Source: Candidatus Bathyoplasma sp. NZ
Lineage (GTDB): Bacteria; Bacillota_I; Bacilli_A; MAG-NZ
Direction: 5' to 3'
Assembly: GCA_013332095.1 (NCBI GenBank)
Contig: JABENI010000006.1
Location: 61,130-125,129, forward strand
DNA: 64,000 bases
A model generated the notes under the pieces. The model was given only the letters and a program-made list of their open reading frames with translations. It had not been told where the DNA came from and did not search any database. Position 1 is the first letter of the stretch, and each line of letters opens with the position of its first letter. Of this stretch, positions 9,257-17,298 are shown one piece after another. The translations under genes were made by a program, and so were the position numbers.

Positions 9257-10045
9257 ATGTATTATATTGGATTAGATGGAGGCTCTACTTATTTAAAGGC
9301 TTGTTTAATTACCAAAGATAAAGTAATAGCAACTAAGGTTCTTAGTAGTGGCATTTCCAACAATGAAAATGCCAATCAATTAATTAAAGGTTTATGTCAT
9401 CTGGGAAATATTAAAGAAGAGCAAATTAACGGAATATGCTCAACTGGATATTCCAGAAGAAGTATTGATATAGCAGATGATAATGTATCAGAAATTACCG
9501 CCCATGCATTTGGGATTAGACTTACTTCCGGTCAAGATGTAACGCCCAGACTGGTTATAGACATTGGGGGACAAGATATGAAAGTTATATCTTTAAACGA
9601 AAAAGGTAAAGTTGATAACTTCATTATGAATGATAAATGTGCTGCCGGAACTGGTAAATTCATTGAAGTAATTGCCGAGATTCTAGATACGACCATTGAT
9701 GAAGTAGGATCTTTGTCTAAAGAATCTAAAAATCCAGCAGACATTAATTCTACTTGTGTAGTGTTTGCCCAAACAGAAATCATTTCGCTGATAGCACAAA
9801 AGAAAGACCGAAAAGATATTCTTTGTGGCTTGCATGCATCAATGGCCAAAAGAATTGGGAAGATGGCCAGAAAATATATTAAAAATGGCGACATCTTGAT
9901 GACTGGAGGAGGAGCTAAAAATGTGGGATTAATTCAAGCATTAGAAGATGAATTAATGACTGATATTTTTGTAGCTGAAAATTCACAATTTAACGGAGCA
10001 ATTGGGGCTGCTCTTTACGGCATGTCTTTAAAAGAAAAGGAGTGA
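9257..10045 (+). CDS. ATP-dependent activator of 2-hydroxyacyl-CoA dehydratase type (BadF/BcrA family)
   Basis: 262 residues of the ASKHA ATPase fold: phosphate-1 loop YIGLDGGSTYLKACL, phosphate-2 VIDIGGQDMKVI, and an adenosine motif MTGGGAKNVG near the C-terminus. NDKCAAGTGKF and NSTCVVFAQTEI carry the two cysteines that, in the family, hold one [4Fe-4S] cluster between two monomers. The protein couples ATP hydrolysis to electron injection into its partner, here surely the neighbouring cysteine-rich subunit. Length matches HgdC/FldI and DCCP reductases. AAAGGAGTG gives a strong RBS; the next gene follows after four bases. Confidence 0.92.
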   Translation: MYYIGLDGGSTYLKACLITKDKVIATKVLSSGISNNENANQLIKGLCHLGNIKEEQINGICSTGYSRRSIDIADDNVSEITAHAFGIRLTSGQDVTPRLVIDIGGQDMKVISLNEKGKVDNFIMNDKCAAGTGKFIEVIAEILDTTIDEVGSLSKESKNPADINSTCVVFAQTEIISLIAQKKDRKDILCGLHASMAKRIGKMARKYIKNGDILMTGGGAKNVGLIQALEDELMTDIFVAENSQFNGAIGAALYGMSLKEKE

Positions 10046-10049
10046 TATT

Positions 10050-10748
10050 ATGTATTTATTAGCACTTGGACTGGGAATTGGCTGTGGATTTGGCTGCGGT
10101 AGTTTATCGACACCATTTATAACATCTTACGTTGTCGGTCATGATTTAAATTTAAAAAACGGTTTTTTCTCAATGTTAATATTTTCATTTGGTAAAATAT
10201 TAAGTATGGTCGTTTTAGCAGTAACAGTATCATTATTAACAGTCAATTTTATTGAACCGACTTCTACTTTCTTAAATATTAAGTTAACGACATATTTTGA
10301 TTTCACAATGGTTGTAATGGGTGTTATAATAATTAAAAGAGCTATTAAAGGACTAAGAAAAAAAATTGATTGTAATTCTTGTTCTAAACAAAGTGAGGTT
10401 ACGGTAATTGATGAATTTAAACACGACCAAAAAATTGAAGAAAATGGTGTTAAGTTAAAAGATAATTTATTTTTATTTATAGCCGGAATACTGTATGGAT
10501 TAACTCCTTGTATTCCCCTGATAACTATTTTGGCAATATGTAGTACTTTATCAGTACTAAACGCATTTGCCTTAATGTTGTTCTTTGGCATAGTAACTTG
10601 TATGTCCCCAACATTTATCAATTCGTTAATAGCAGGTATTTTAAACAAAAATATGAGAAGAGAACTAAAGGCGTCAGCTAAATACATTCAAATAGTAACA
10701 GGAGTATTCTCAGTGTCATTTGGAATATTACCTTTAATTCTAGCGTAG
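10050..10748 (+). CDS. DsbD/CcdA-like membrane protein (UreH/SafE domain type)
   Basis: 232 residues, six likely membrane spans in two halves. The first half has GIGCGFGCGSLSTPF and the second GILYGLTPCIPLITILAIC; the latter matches the 'GLLPCGPLY' core of the DsbD_2 (UreH-like) family, whose members move thiol reducing power or assist metal centres. The central cytoplasmic loop has CNSCSK. Four bases after the activator, with RBS AAAGGAGTG, it is clearly in the operon and may supply reductant or metal for cluster assembly; that role is inferred. Confidence 0.7.
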   Translation: MYLLALGLGIGCGFGCGSLSTPFITSYVVGHDLNLKNGFFSMLIFSFGKILSMVVLAVTVSLLTVNFIEPTSTFLNIKLTTYFDFTMVVMGVIIIKRAIKGLRKKIDCNSCSKQSEVTVIDEFKHDQKIEENGVKLKDNLFLFIAGILYGLTPCIPLITILAICSTLSVLNAFALMLFFGIVTCMSPTFINSLIAGILNKNMRRELKASAKYIQIVTGVFSVSFGILPLILA

Positions 10749-10760
10749 GAGATTATAGAT

Positions 10761-11468
10761 ATGGAAAAAGTTTTAATAGTAGATGATAATAAAGAATTAC
10801 TTGAGGTATTAACTCTTTATTTTTCAAATAATAACTTTGAAGTTGTTACGGCAAGTGATGGAAGAATCGCCTTAGAAAAACTTGATCAAACATTTGATTT
10901 AGTTATTCTTGATATTATGATGCCAAATCTTGATGGCAAAGAAACTATAAAAATACTCCGACAAAAATATAATGTACCAGTTATGTTTATCTCAGCAAAA
11001 GTAACAGATTTAGATAAATTCGAAGGTCTAATGCTCGGTGCAGATGATTATATTTTGAAACCATTTATCCCTAATGATGTAGTAACAAAAGCTAAAGTTT
11101 TGGTGAGAAGATATAAAGTACTAGGTGCTAAAGGTGGAGATAATGAAGATACTTCATTAAATATTGGTAATAAAATTCAAATTAAGGGAATCACCATCAT
11201 TTTAGATCAAAGAATCATAACAAAAAATGATCAAGTTATAACATTAACCAAAACAGAATTTAATCTTTTAGTGATGTTTGCAAAATATAAAAACATCGTT
11301 TTAACTCCAGAAAAAATTAATGATCTTATTTTTGATGACCCCTCGTACTTTTTATCGAACAACTCAATTGCTGTTCATATTAAGAACTTAAGATATAAGA
11401 TAGAAGATGAAGGTGACGAGAAGTTTATAAAGAACGTCTGGGGAGTAGGTTATAAAATTGAAGGATAA
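10761..11468 (+). CDS. OmpR-family response regulator
   Basis: 235 residues. The receiver domain has the acidic pocket VDDN, the phospho-acceptor LDIMMPNLDG, the switch threonine/serine region FISAK and the KPF lysine. The C-terminal half is a winged helix (LTKTEFNLLVMFA, then IAVHIKNLRYKIE, ending VWGVGYKIEG) as in OmpR/PhoB regulators. It starts 12 bases after the previous gene, so it is co-transcribed with the reductase operon. It overlaps the kinase gene by 11 bases. The 11-base direct repeats at 5558-5574 are a plausible target. Confidence 0.93.
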   Translation: MEKVLIVDDNKELLEVLTLYFSNNNFEVVTASDGRIALEKLDQTFDLVILDIMMPNLDGKETIKILRQKYNVPVMFISAKVTDLDKFEGLMLGADDYILKPFIPNDVVTKAKVLVRRYKVLGAKGGDNEDTSLNIGNKIQIKGITIILDQRIITKNDQVITLTKTEFNLLVMFAKYKNIVLTPEKINDLIFDDPSYFLSNNSIAVHIKNLRYKIEDEGDEKFIKNVWGVGYKIEG

Positions 11469-12540
11469 AATATCTAAAAAATTAATCTATAAATTAATAT
11501 TTACCTTGTTTGTTTACAGTGTTATAGTTATTACCTTAAATATTATCCAAAACATCATTATTGGCTTTATGATAGAAAATAGGTTGAGTGAGCTTCTTGC
11601 TGCAGGAACACCTACAGTAGAACAAATAAATCAATTTGATGAAATAGGTTCACTTACAAACTTTTTATTTGATTGTGCTAAAATAGTTATTAGTGTCATT
11701 CTTTTGTACTTGCTATTTAGAAAGACAGTTAGATATGTAGAAGAAATTAATGAAGATATTACGGTTATTAAAGGTGGCAACCTTGATAAAAAGGTAAGAG
11801 TGAAAGGGAATGATGAATTAAGCCATCTAGCAACTACTATTAATGATATGACTTCTACTTTAAATAACAATTTAAAAAATACAAATGAGTTATATCAAAA
11901 CATTTCCCATGATATTAAAACTCCGATAACAATTGCAAGTTCATATCTGCATGCAATTAATGATGGCTTATATAAAGATGAAAAAGAATTAAAAGATTAT
12001 GTCGACAAAGCTCTTAAAAACTTACAAGATATAAATAATCTATCCAACAAAGTTTTAGAACTTGACACTATTAAGACTAGTAATAAAAAAACCAAAATTA
12101 AAACGGCAATTTGTCTTTTAAAACAAAATATTGACTTCTTAGAAAGTAGTAAAATAGAAGTTAACTTAACAATAGATAAAGCAGTACTTAATGATAAAAC
12201 ATCGATAATTAAAATGAGTGAAGAAGATTTTAAAAGTATTATCTATAATATTATTACTAACATTAAAAAATATAGTTTAGATCAAAAAGCAAATATAGAT
12301 GTTTTAGAAGATAATTCATATTTTAAATTAACATTCAATAACAAAACAGATGAAAGAACAATTAAAAATATTGAGAAATTAACCGATAGATTTTATAGAA
12401 CAGACGAAGCAAGATCTGATAATAGTAATGGATTAGGTCTTAGTATTGTTAGTAAAATTTGTAAAGACAATGACTCTAAGTTTAAAATAGAAGCAAAAGA
12501 TAATGATATTATATTTAATATTTTAATTAGAAAATTATAA
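11458..12540 (+). CDS. Membrane sensor histidine kinase, partner of the upstream regulator
   Basis: 360 residues. Two membrane spans (about residues 10-33 and 62-84) bracket a short external loop, so sensing is probably within or near the membrane. A HAMP linker (VEEINEDITVIKGGNLDKKV) follows, then the H-box NISHDIKTPITIASSYLHAI with the phospho-accepting His, an N-box-like IYNIITNIKKYS, and the ATP lid NGLGLSIVSKICKDN. The TTG start at 11458 overlaps the regulator gene. With the regulator it likely controls the upstream reductase operon. A hairpin terminator follows 54 bases after the stop. Confidence 0.92.
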   Translation: MKDKISKKLIYKLIFTLFVYSVIVITLNIIQNIIIGFMIENRLSELLAAGTPTVEQINQFDEIGSLTNFLFDCAKIVISVILLYLLFRKTVRYVEEINEDITVIKGGNLDKKVRVKGNDELSHLATTINDMTSTLNNNLKNTNELYQNISHDIKTPITIASSYLHAINDGLYKDEKELKDYVDKALKNLQDINNLSNKVLELDTIKTSNKKTKIKTAICLLKQNIDFLESSKIEVNLTIDKAVLNDKTSIIKMSEEDFKSIIYNIITNIKKYSLDQKANIDVLEDNSYFKLTFNNKTDERTIKNIEKLTDRFYRTDEARSDNSNGLGLSIVSKICKDNDSKFKIEAKDNDIIFNILIRKL

Positions 12541-12593
12541 GATAGAAGTATCTCAACAATATATAGTCAACGAACAAAAAAACTACAATTAAA

Positions 12594-12626
12594 CTCCTTA
12601 GAATATTTATATTCTTAAGGTTTTTT
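12594..12626 (+). terminator. Rho-independent terminator of the reductase operon
   Basis: CCTTA-GAATA at 12596-12605, loop, then TATTCTTAAGG to 12620 form a stem followed by TTTTTT. Confidence 0.8.
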
Positions 12627-13320
12627 CATTTGTGTCTAGTTGAAATTACTCAATATTTTAATATTGGTTAATTTGCCTATAGTCACAGGGTTTATTTTCT
12701 GTGAATATCTATACACCAATCTTCCATAATTCAGTAAATTACTGTCGTACATTTTCAAAGTAAAATATTGCGAATAAATATCAAGGTAGAGTGAGACCAA
12801 GTTTAGCCCAAAAGATGATTGTGAATGGGGACAAATAACATAGTAAAATATATTAAACTAATTTACAAAAAACAACTAAGTTTAAGTATATTTCGGAAAA
12901 TGGTAAGCAAAATTACTCTCTTTGATTATCTAATATTTATATAGAAAATTTCAATAATTTCCAAAAATATTTTTAAAATTTAATATAATTATAATTTTGA
13001 GATGGAATTACTATCAATATTTTAAAATTATTTTATACTAAAGTCTAACAATCTTGAGTATACAAATTTTTAGTGTAAAAAAATAACTTTTTTTCTATTG
13101 TATATAATTTACTGATTTTTTATATACAATGTACTTATTTCAAAACTATAATTCAAAGGATATAGGTAGTGCATGAAGCAAATAAACTTTTGTATTGCAA
13201 ATTTAGTTATTATAAATATTCCTAGATTTAGTGCTTAATTTTATATAATTAACCATTTAACTCCATTTGGAGCAGAAGTATCTATTAGTGCAACTAAAAT
13301 CTATCATTCTTTTTCTTACT
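12627..13320. other. Gene-free stretch with a dispersed repeat
   Basis: No gene found. About 50 bases at 12778-12830 (ATCAAGGTAGAGTGAGACCA, then GATGATTGTGAAT) recur at 21764-21815 with a few changes. The rest is AT-rich spacer. Confidence 0.45.
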
Positions 13321-14658
13321 TTATCTTGGAAAATAATTTAGCATATTTTTTATTTTAATTTCATAAAACATTATAATCAAATTTATTTTTTTGGATATAT
13401 TTAAATTATTATTTGGAAAATATTCAAAAAATCTTATGATGAGGGATTTGAATTTTATTAACATTTTATTATCAATAATATTAGCTATTTTTCTTAATTC
13501 ATATAATAAAGATAAAGCATCTAAAGGTGTGGGAGCAATTGTAATTTCAAATTTCGCATTAATTACAACCAAATAAAATAGTAAAAATTCATCTATTTCC
13601 AGTTTTTTGTCAATCAGAAATTCTAGAACTTCAAAATAATCAAAATTTTCTATATCATAGGCTTTTAAAACATATGTTTTAAATTCATTTTCAAAATAAA
13701 TTAATTCATTTTTAAAATAATTTAATTGTGATAGTAATTTTTGATTTTTCCATTTATTGAATAATGATACTAAATCATCAAGTATTTCCCTAATATTAAG
13801 TTTATTTTCGACACACACATAAACTTTTCCTTTTGTATCATCTTTAACTTTTTTATTGAATGAATTTTGTGAAATATTATTAATATATTCACCATTCATC
13901 ATCCCATCTTTTAGTTTAAATATTAGACCTCGCCTACCTGCAAATAAATAAAATGCTAAATAATTTATATTGGATTCATATCTACTGAAGGAAAATCCAC
14001 CTTTGTCTAAATCAAAATCGACTGGAACTCCCGCAGGCGTTATTAATTGTGTTTTGGTTGTAGAAGATAGTTCAATACCACCAGGTACAATATAAGAGTT
14101 CATATCAATATAATAATTCTCATCATTAATTAAAGTAATCAATATTTCACCAACAGATGAATGTTTTCCCATATTAATAATTTTTTTGAATACACTTTCC
14201 CAAGTAAATCTATCTAAATTTTTTGATACTTCACTTTTAAAATTCACTATTGCATCTTCATGACCTATATAAGCAGATTCAATATCATTCCTTAATTTAT
14301 AATCAGAAAATTTTGACAATGAACTTTTTCCATTTTTAATGTTAAGAAAAATAAAATCAGTTTTATTTTTAGAATCAAAGTGTGTTTTTAAAATTATATG
14401 TTTTATTTGTTCAATTTTATATTTTTCTGAATGTAATTTAATATATAATTTTTTAGCAAATTTTTCTTCTCCTGCATAAGCTACAACAACATTTTTTGAA
14501 ATAAATTGAAATTTAATTTGACCCTTTTCCCAAGAATTTAAATACGGTAATGTTTTTTCTTTATTTGTGAATTTATTAATAGTAAAATCATCGGTCATTT
14601 TTGTATCACTTAATAATAAAACTTTATTTTCATGGCAATAAGCGACAATGAGACTCAT
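13321..14658 (-). CDS. Proteasome-like Ntn-hydrolase family protein with long C-terminal extension
   Basis: 446 residues from ATG 14658. AGGAAG lies 8 bases before this ATG and only just touches the GTG at 14667, so the product begins Met-Ser. After Met removal Ser-1 heads a strand SLIVAYCHENKVLLLSD with Asp at position 17, lysines at 32 and 34, and FISKNVVVAYAGEEKFAK further on. This is the layout of HslV/proteasome beta subunits (Thr-1, Asp-17, Lys-33, 'AGxxAD'). The remaining 250 residues are largely helical and charged, and not recognised. The fold suggests an amidase or protease; the substrate is unknown. It lies alone at the edge of the defence-like island. Confidence 0.55.
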   Translation of the reverse strand: MSLIVAYCHENKVLLLSDTKMTDDFTINKFTNKEKTLPYLNSWEKGQIKFQFISKNVVVAYAGEEKFAKKLYIKLHSEKYKIEQIKHIILKTHFDSKNKTDFIFLNIKNGKSSLSKFSDYKLRNDIESAYIGHEDAIVNFKSEVSKNLDRFTWESVFKKIINMGKHSSVGEILITLINDENYYIDMNSYIVPGGIELSSTTKTQLITPAGVPVDFDLDKGGFSFSRYESNINYLAFYLFAGRRGLIFKLKDGMMNGEYINNISQNSFNKKVKDDTKGKVYVCVENKLNIREILDDLVSLFNKWKNQKLLSQLNYFKNELIYFENEFKTYVLKAYDIENFDYFEVLEFLIDKKLEIDEFLLFYLVVINAKFEITIAPTPLDALSLLYELRKIANIIDNKMLIKFKSLIIRFFEYFPNNNLNISKKINLIIMFYEIKIKNMLNYFPR

Positions 14659-14869
14659 TATACCCACTTCCTAAAATTTATGATTTGACGGCAAAGGTTC
14701 TAAAAGCACAAATATTTCGATATTTCAACAAGTATGCTGTGATTTTAGCACATATAGGTGGTGATGTAAATGAAAAACTACCTTATGGAAGATATTATTT
14801 TATTAGTTTTGAGATAGTATTTAAACCATCTCTTATTATATTAAAATTTAAAATAAATTTTGGAAGAAC

Positions 14870-15392
14870 ATGCGAAGAATAGATGAAACTGACACAAAAG
14901 AAAAAGGCGAATGAATACATTAATAGTGGAGTGGATTCTAAAGATTCTACTGTAAATTTTTTGTTTTCAAAAAAAAAGGTAAAGAAGCAGTAAGAAATTT
15001 TTTAGAAGTTATTTGAAACAGAAGCATAATCAAAAATCTAGAGTAATTACTTTATATAAATATTTTGCAATTGAGTTGCAAACAAAAAATGGAAGAATTA
15101 GAAGATGTAAAGTATAGAAATATTAAATATTTAAATAATATTATCAAATTTTACTACAGAACAATTAAAAAATTAGAAAACAATTACTTGATTTAAACTT
15201 TTTTATTCGCTCCCAACATTACTAAAGATATTGAAATATTTGCAATGATAAAGAAAAAATAGTTAAGTATAATATTAACAATTCAAGATGAAATCAAGCT
15301 GATCAAAAATCAGTTACTTTTTATTTCTTGAAAAAAGAAATATTTTTTAGTGACTATCAAATCAAATTTATTTAAACTTTGTAGCAGAACCG
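14870..15392 (+). mobile_element. IS6-family relic
   Basis: Broken frames RRIDETDTK, LLEVI-KQKHNQKSRVI and the KYRNIKYLNNI region follow the IS6 transposase. AACTTTGTAGCAGAACC at 15375-15391 is the terminal repeat with one change. Many stops; dead. Confidence 0.65.
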
Positions 15393-15640
15393 AAGTTTTA
15401 ATCACGCAATATTTTTAGAAGTTATATAATCTGGGAAAATCTCTTTAGTATCTCATCTATAGAAAAAACAAATTGATATAAATAAGATATTTTTTATAAA
15501 AATTTACTGGGGTAAAATTCGTGAGGAATTCATCCGTTTTTTTCAAATTTATCATCTCTAAGAATATTTAACGCTAGGAAAATAAATAGGTCGATGATTT
15601 ATTGGAAAGTAAACTTGCATATTACTATTAATAACAACTT

Positions 15641-15826
15641 TTAGTCAATGACTTTTACTTCAATTGTTTTATTGCACTTAACACATAGTACTTCATCTTC
15701 ATGATTCCCTAATAAATTAAAATAATTTGGCTTAATCAGTAATTTTGATATTCTGTCCTCACCACAATTAGGACATGTAAATTCATATACAGGGTTAAAA
15801 CACTTTCTAACTTTTATTTTTGACAT
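15641..15826 (-). CDS. Small zinc-ribbon protein
   Basis: 61 residues with two CxxC knuckles, FTCPNCGED and VLCVKCNKT, about 27 residues apart: a four-cysteine zinc ribbon. AAGGAGGGC precedes the ATG. It begins 38 bases after the SEFIR-domain gene stops, on the same strand, so the two are likely one transcript. A second, unrelated zinc ribbon at 23869 has the same size. Its job could be binding nucleic acid or partner protein; nothing in the sequence decides this. Confidence 0.7.
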   Translation of the reverse strand: MSKIKVRKCFNPVYEFTCPNCGEDRISKLLIKPNYFNLLGNHEDEVLCVKCNKTIEVKVID

Positions 15827-15864
15827 TATTTGCCCTCCTTATCTCCATTCTTTATTTAATAACT

Positions 15865-16836
15865 CTACAATTGTTTAAGACATATCGAAATATCATTTTT
15901 CCAAATATCTAGAGATATATCTTGCCAATTTTCATATTTTTCACTATTAAATGAGTTGCTTGTATAATTAAAACTTAAAGAATTATCTGATGTTATCTCG
16001 CATATTATCCATTTATTAAAAACATTATCATCATCATAATAGTCGGAAGTAGGATAAGATATATAAATGCCAAAATCTGCAATTAGATGATTTTTCATAA
16101 ACCATATTTTAATTTTTTTTACTACTTTATCATCTAACCAAATTGAAATATATCTTTTAAATTTTCCTTCTTCACTATTTTCGTACTTAAAATTTTCATT
16201 TGCATCTGCACATTGTTTTAAAATATTACAAAGATTATTTATGATTTTATCAAAGCCATCTTTTAAAAATTTTTCTTTATCTAGTTCTGTATATCTTTTT
16301 AAGTTAGGAATTTTAACTTTATTTTCATTATCATTAAATGTAATCTTTGGCTCTAATTTAGGTTTATCTCCGATTGGAGATAACTCTAAATAAGGTTGAT
16401 TATGTAGATGATACAACAACTTCTGAAATTCTTCTTCATATTTCATTTCAGACAAATCATAAACTTTTGTACCCAATAAATATTTTGGTGTAATCGTATT
16501 AATATCATTATTGTATGGAGAAACCAACACTATTTTTTCTAAATTATTTTGTATAATTGACATTAACTGCACTGTTTCAAAACCAACTCCTCCTGATCTA
16601 GAATTAGCTTTGTTTGCGTATTGTTCAGTTAAAATAATAATAACAAAATCATTGTTATGAATTCCATCAATCATAAGAGAGTAAAAATTTACAGTCTTGT
16701 TCTGAGATTCAACAATATCCATTTTAGGATCAATACCATTTTTTCTGAGTTCATTGGTAAAATTTAACACCCAACTTTGATGATTATCATCGTCCCAACT
16801 ATAACTAATAAATACTTTTGGAATATTATTGCTCAT
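15865..16836 (-). CDS. SEFIR/TIR-like domain protein
   Basis: 323 residues. The first 140 are a SEFIR (TIR-related) domain: KVFISYSWDDDNHQSWVLNF at the start, then LRKNGIDPKMD, DFVIIILTEQYANKANSRSGGVGFE and the ILVSPY/GTKVYDL strand. Bacterial TIR/SEFIR domains act as NAD-consuming effectors or signalling modules in anti-phage systems. The C-terminal 180 residues (IWLDDKVVKKIKIWFMKNHL) are unrecognised and could sense the trigger. GGAGG lies 8-9 bases before ATG. It is followed by the zinc-ribbon gene on the same strand. Defence is inferred from the domain and the neighbours. Confidence 0.8.
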   Translation of the reverse strand: MSNNIPKVFISYSWDDDNHQSWVLNFTNELRKNGIDPKMDIVESQNKTVNFYSLMIDGIHNNDFVIIILTEQYANKANSRSGGVGFETVQLMSIIQNNLEKIVLVSPYNNDINTITPKYLLGTKVYDLSEMKYEEEFQKLLYHLHNQPYLELSPIGDKPKLEPKITFNDNENKVKIPNLKRYTELDKEKFLKDGFDKIINNLCNILKQCADANENFKYENSEEGKFKRYISIWLDDKVVKKIKIWFMKNHLIADFGIYISYPTSDYYDDDNVFNKWIICEITSDNSLSFNYTSNSFNSEKYENWQDISLDIWKNDISICLKQL

Positions 16837-16894
16837 TTAATTATTACCTCCTCACACTTTCTCGCACTTTTACTTTAAATAACGGTATTTCAAA

Positions 16895-17215
16895 GACTCA
16901 GTTGCAAAGTTTCATCGCGTGCCTAAATCTCAAGTTTGAACTTTGTTTTAATAAATTATACAGTAAAATAAATGGGGTGTCTATAGATGGAATGTAATTA
17001 CTTTAAAGGAAAACACTTTAGTAAGGATATAATACTTTTTGCAATGAGAGGATATTTTAGATACCATCATACAGTTAATAAAATAATGCCTTGTGTAAAA
17101 TATCTTCCAATAAAGTATTTTTTCATTTTAATTATTTCGTATTTGTGGTAAAATTATATCATAATTAATCGAAATATTAGAATATTTACACTTTGATTTT
17201 TTTGCAACAGAATCG
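16895..17215. mobile_element. Composite IS6-family relic
   Basis: Starts with CAGTTGCAAAGTTT and ends with TTTTTTTGCAACAGAATC, facing ends of the IS6 type. ATG 16988 opens MECNYFKGKHFSKDIILFAM, the transposase N-terminus on the plus strand, broken after about 30 codons. The right half resembles the outer end of the IS6 copy at 41.8 kb in reverse. About 320 bases remain of 800. Confidence 0.6.
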
Positions 17216-17298
17216 TAAGAAAAATATTTTACTATAGGAATAAATTTTAAAATATTTTAATTTGATTTTCGAATATTATATATGAAGGGGGTGCGATT

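Noticed and set aside
10139..10687. Minus-strand frame of 182 codons
   Set aside because: Antisense of the DsbD-like gene inside a tight plus-strand operon.
14685..14882. 65-codon plus-strand frame
   Set aside because: Runs from spacer into the IS6 relic at 14.87 kb; no RBS and no family features.
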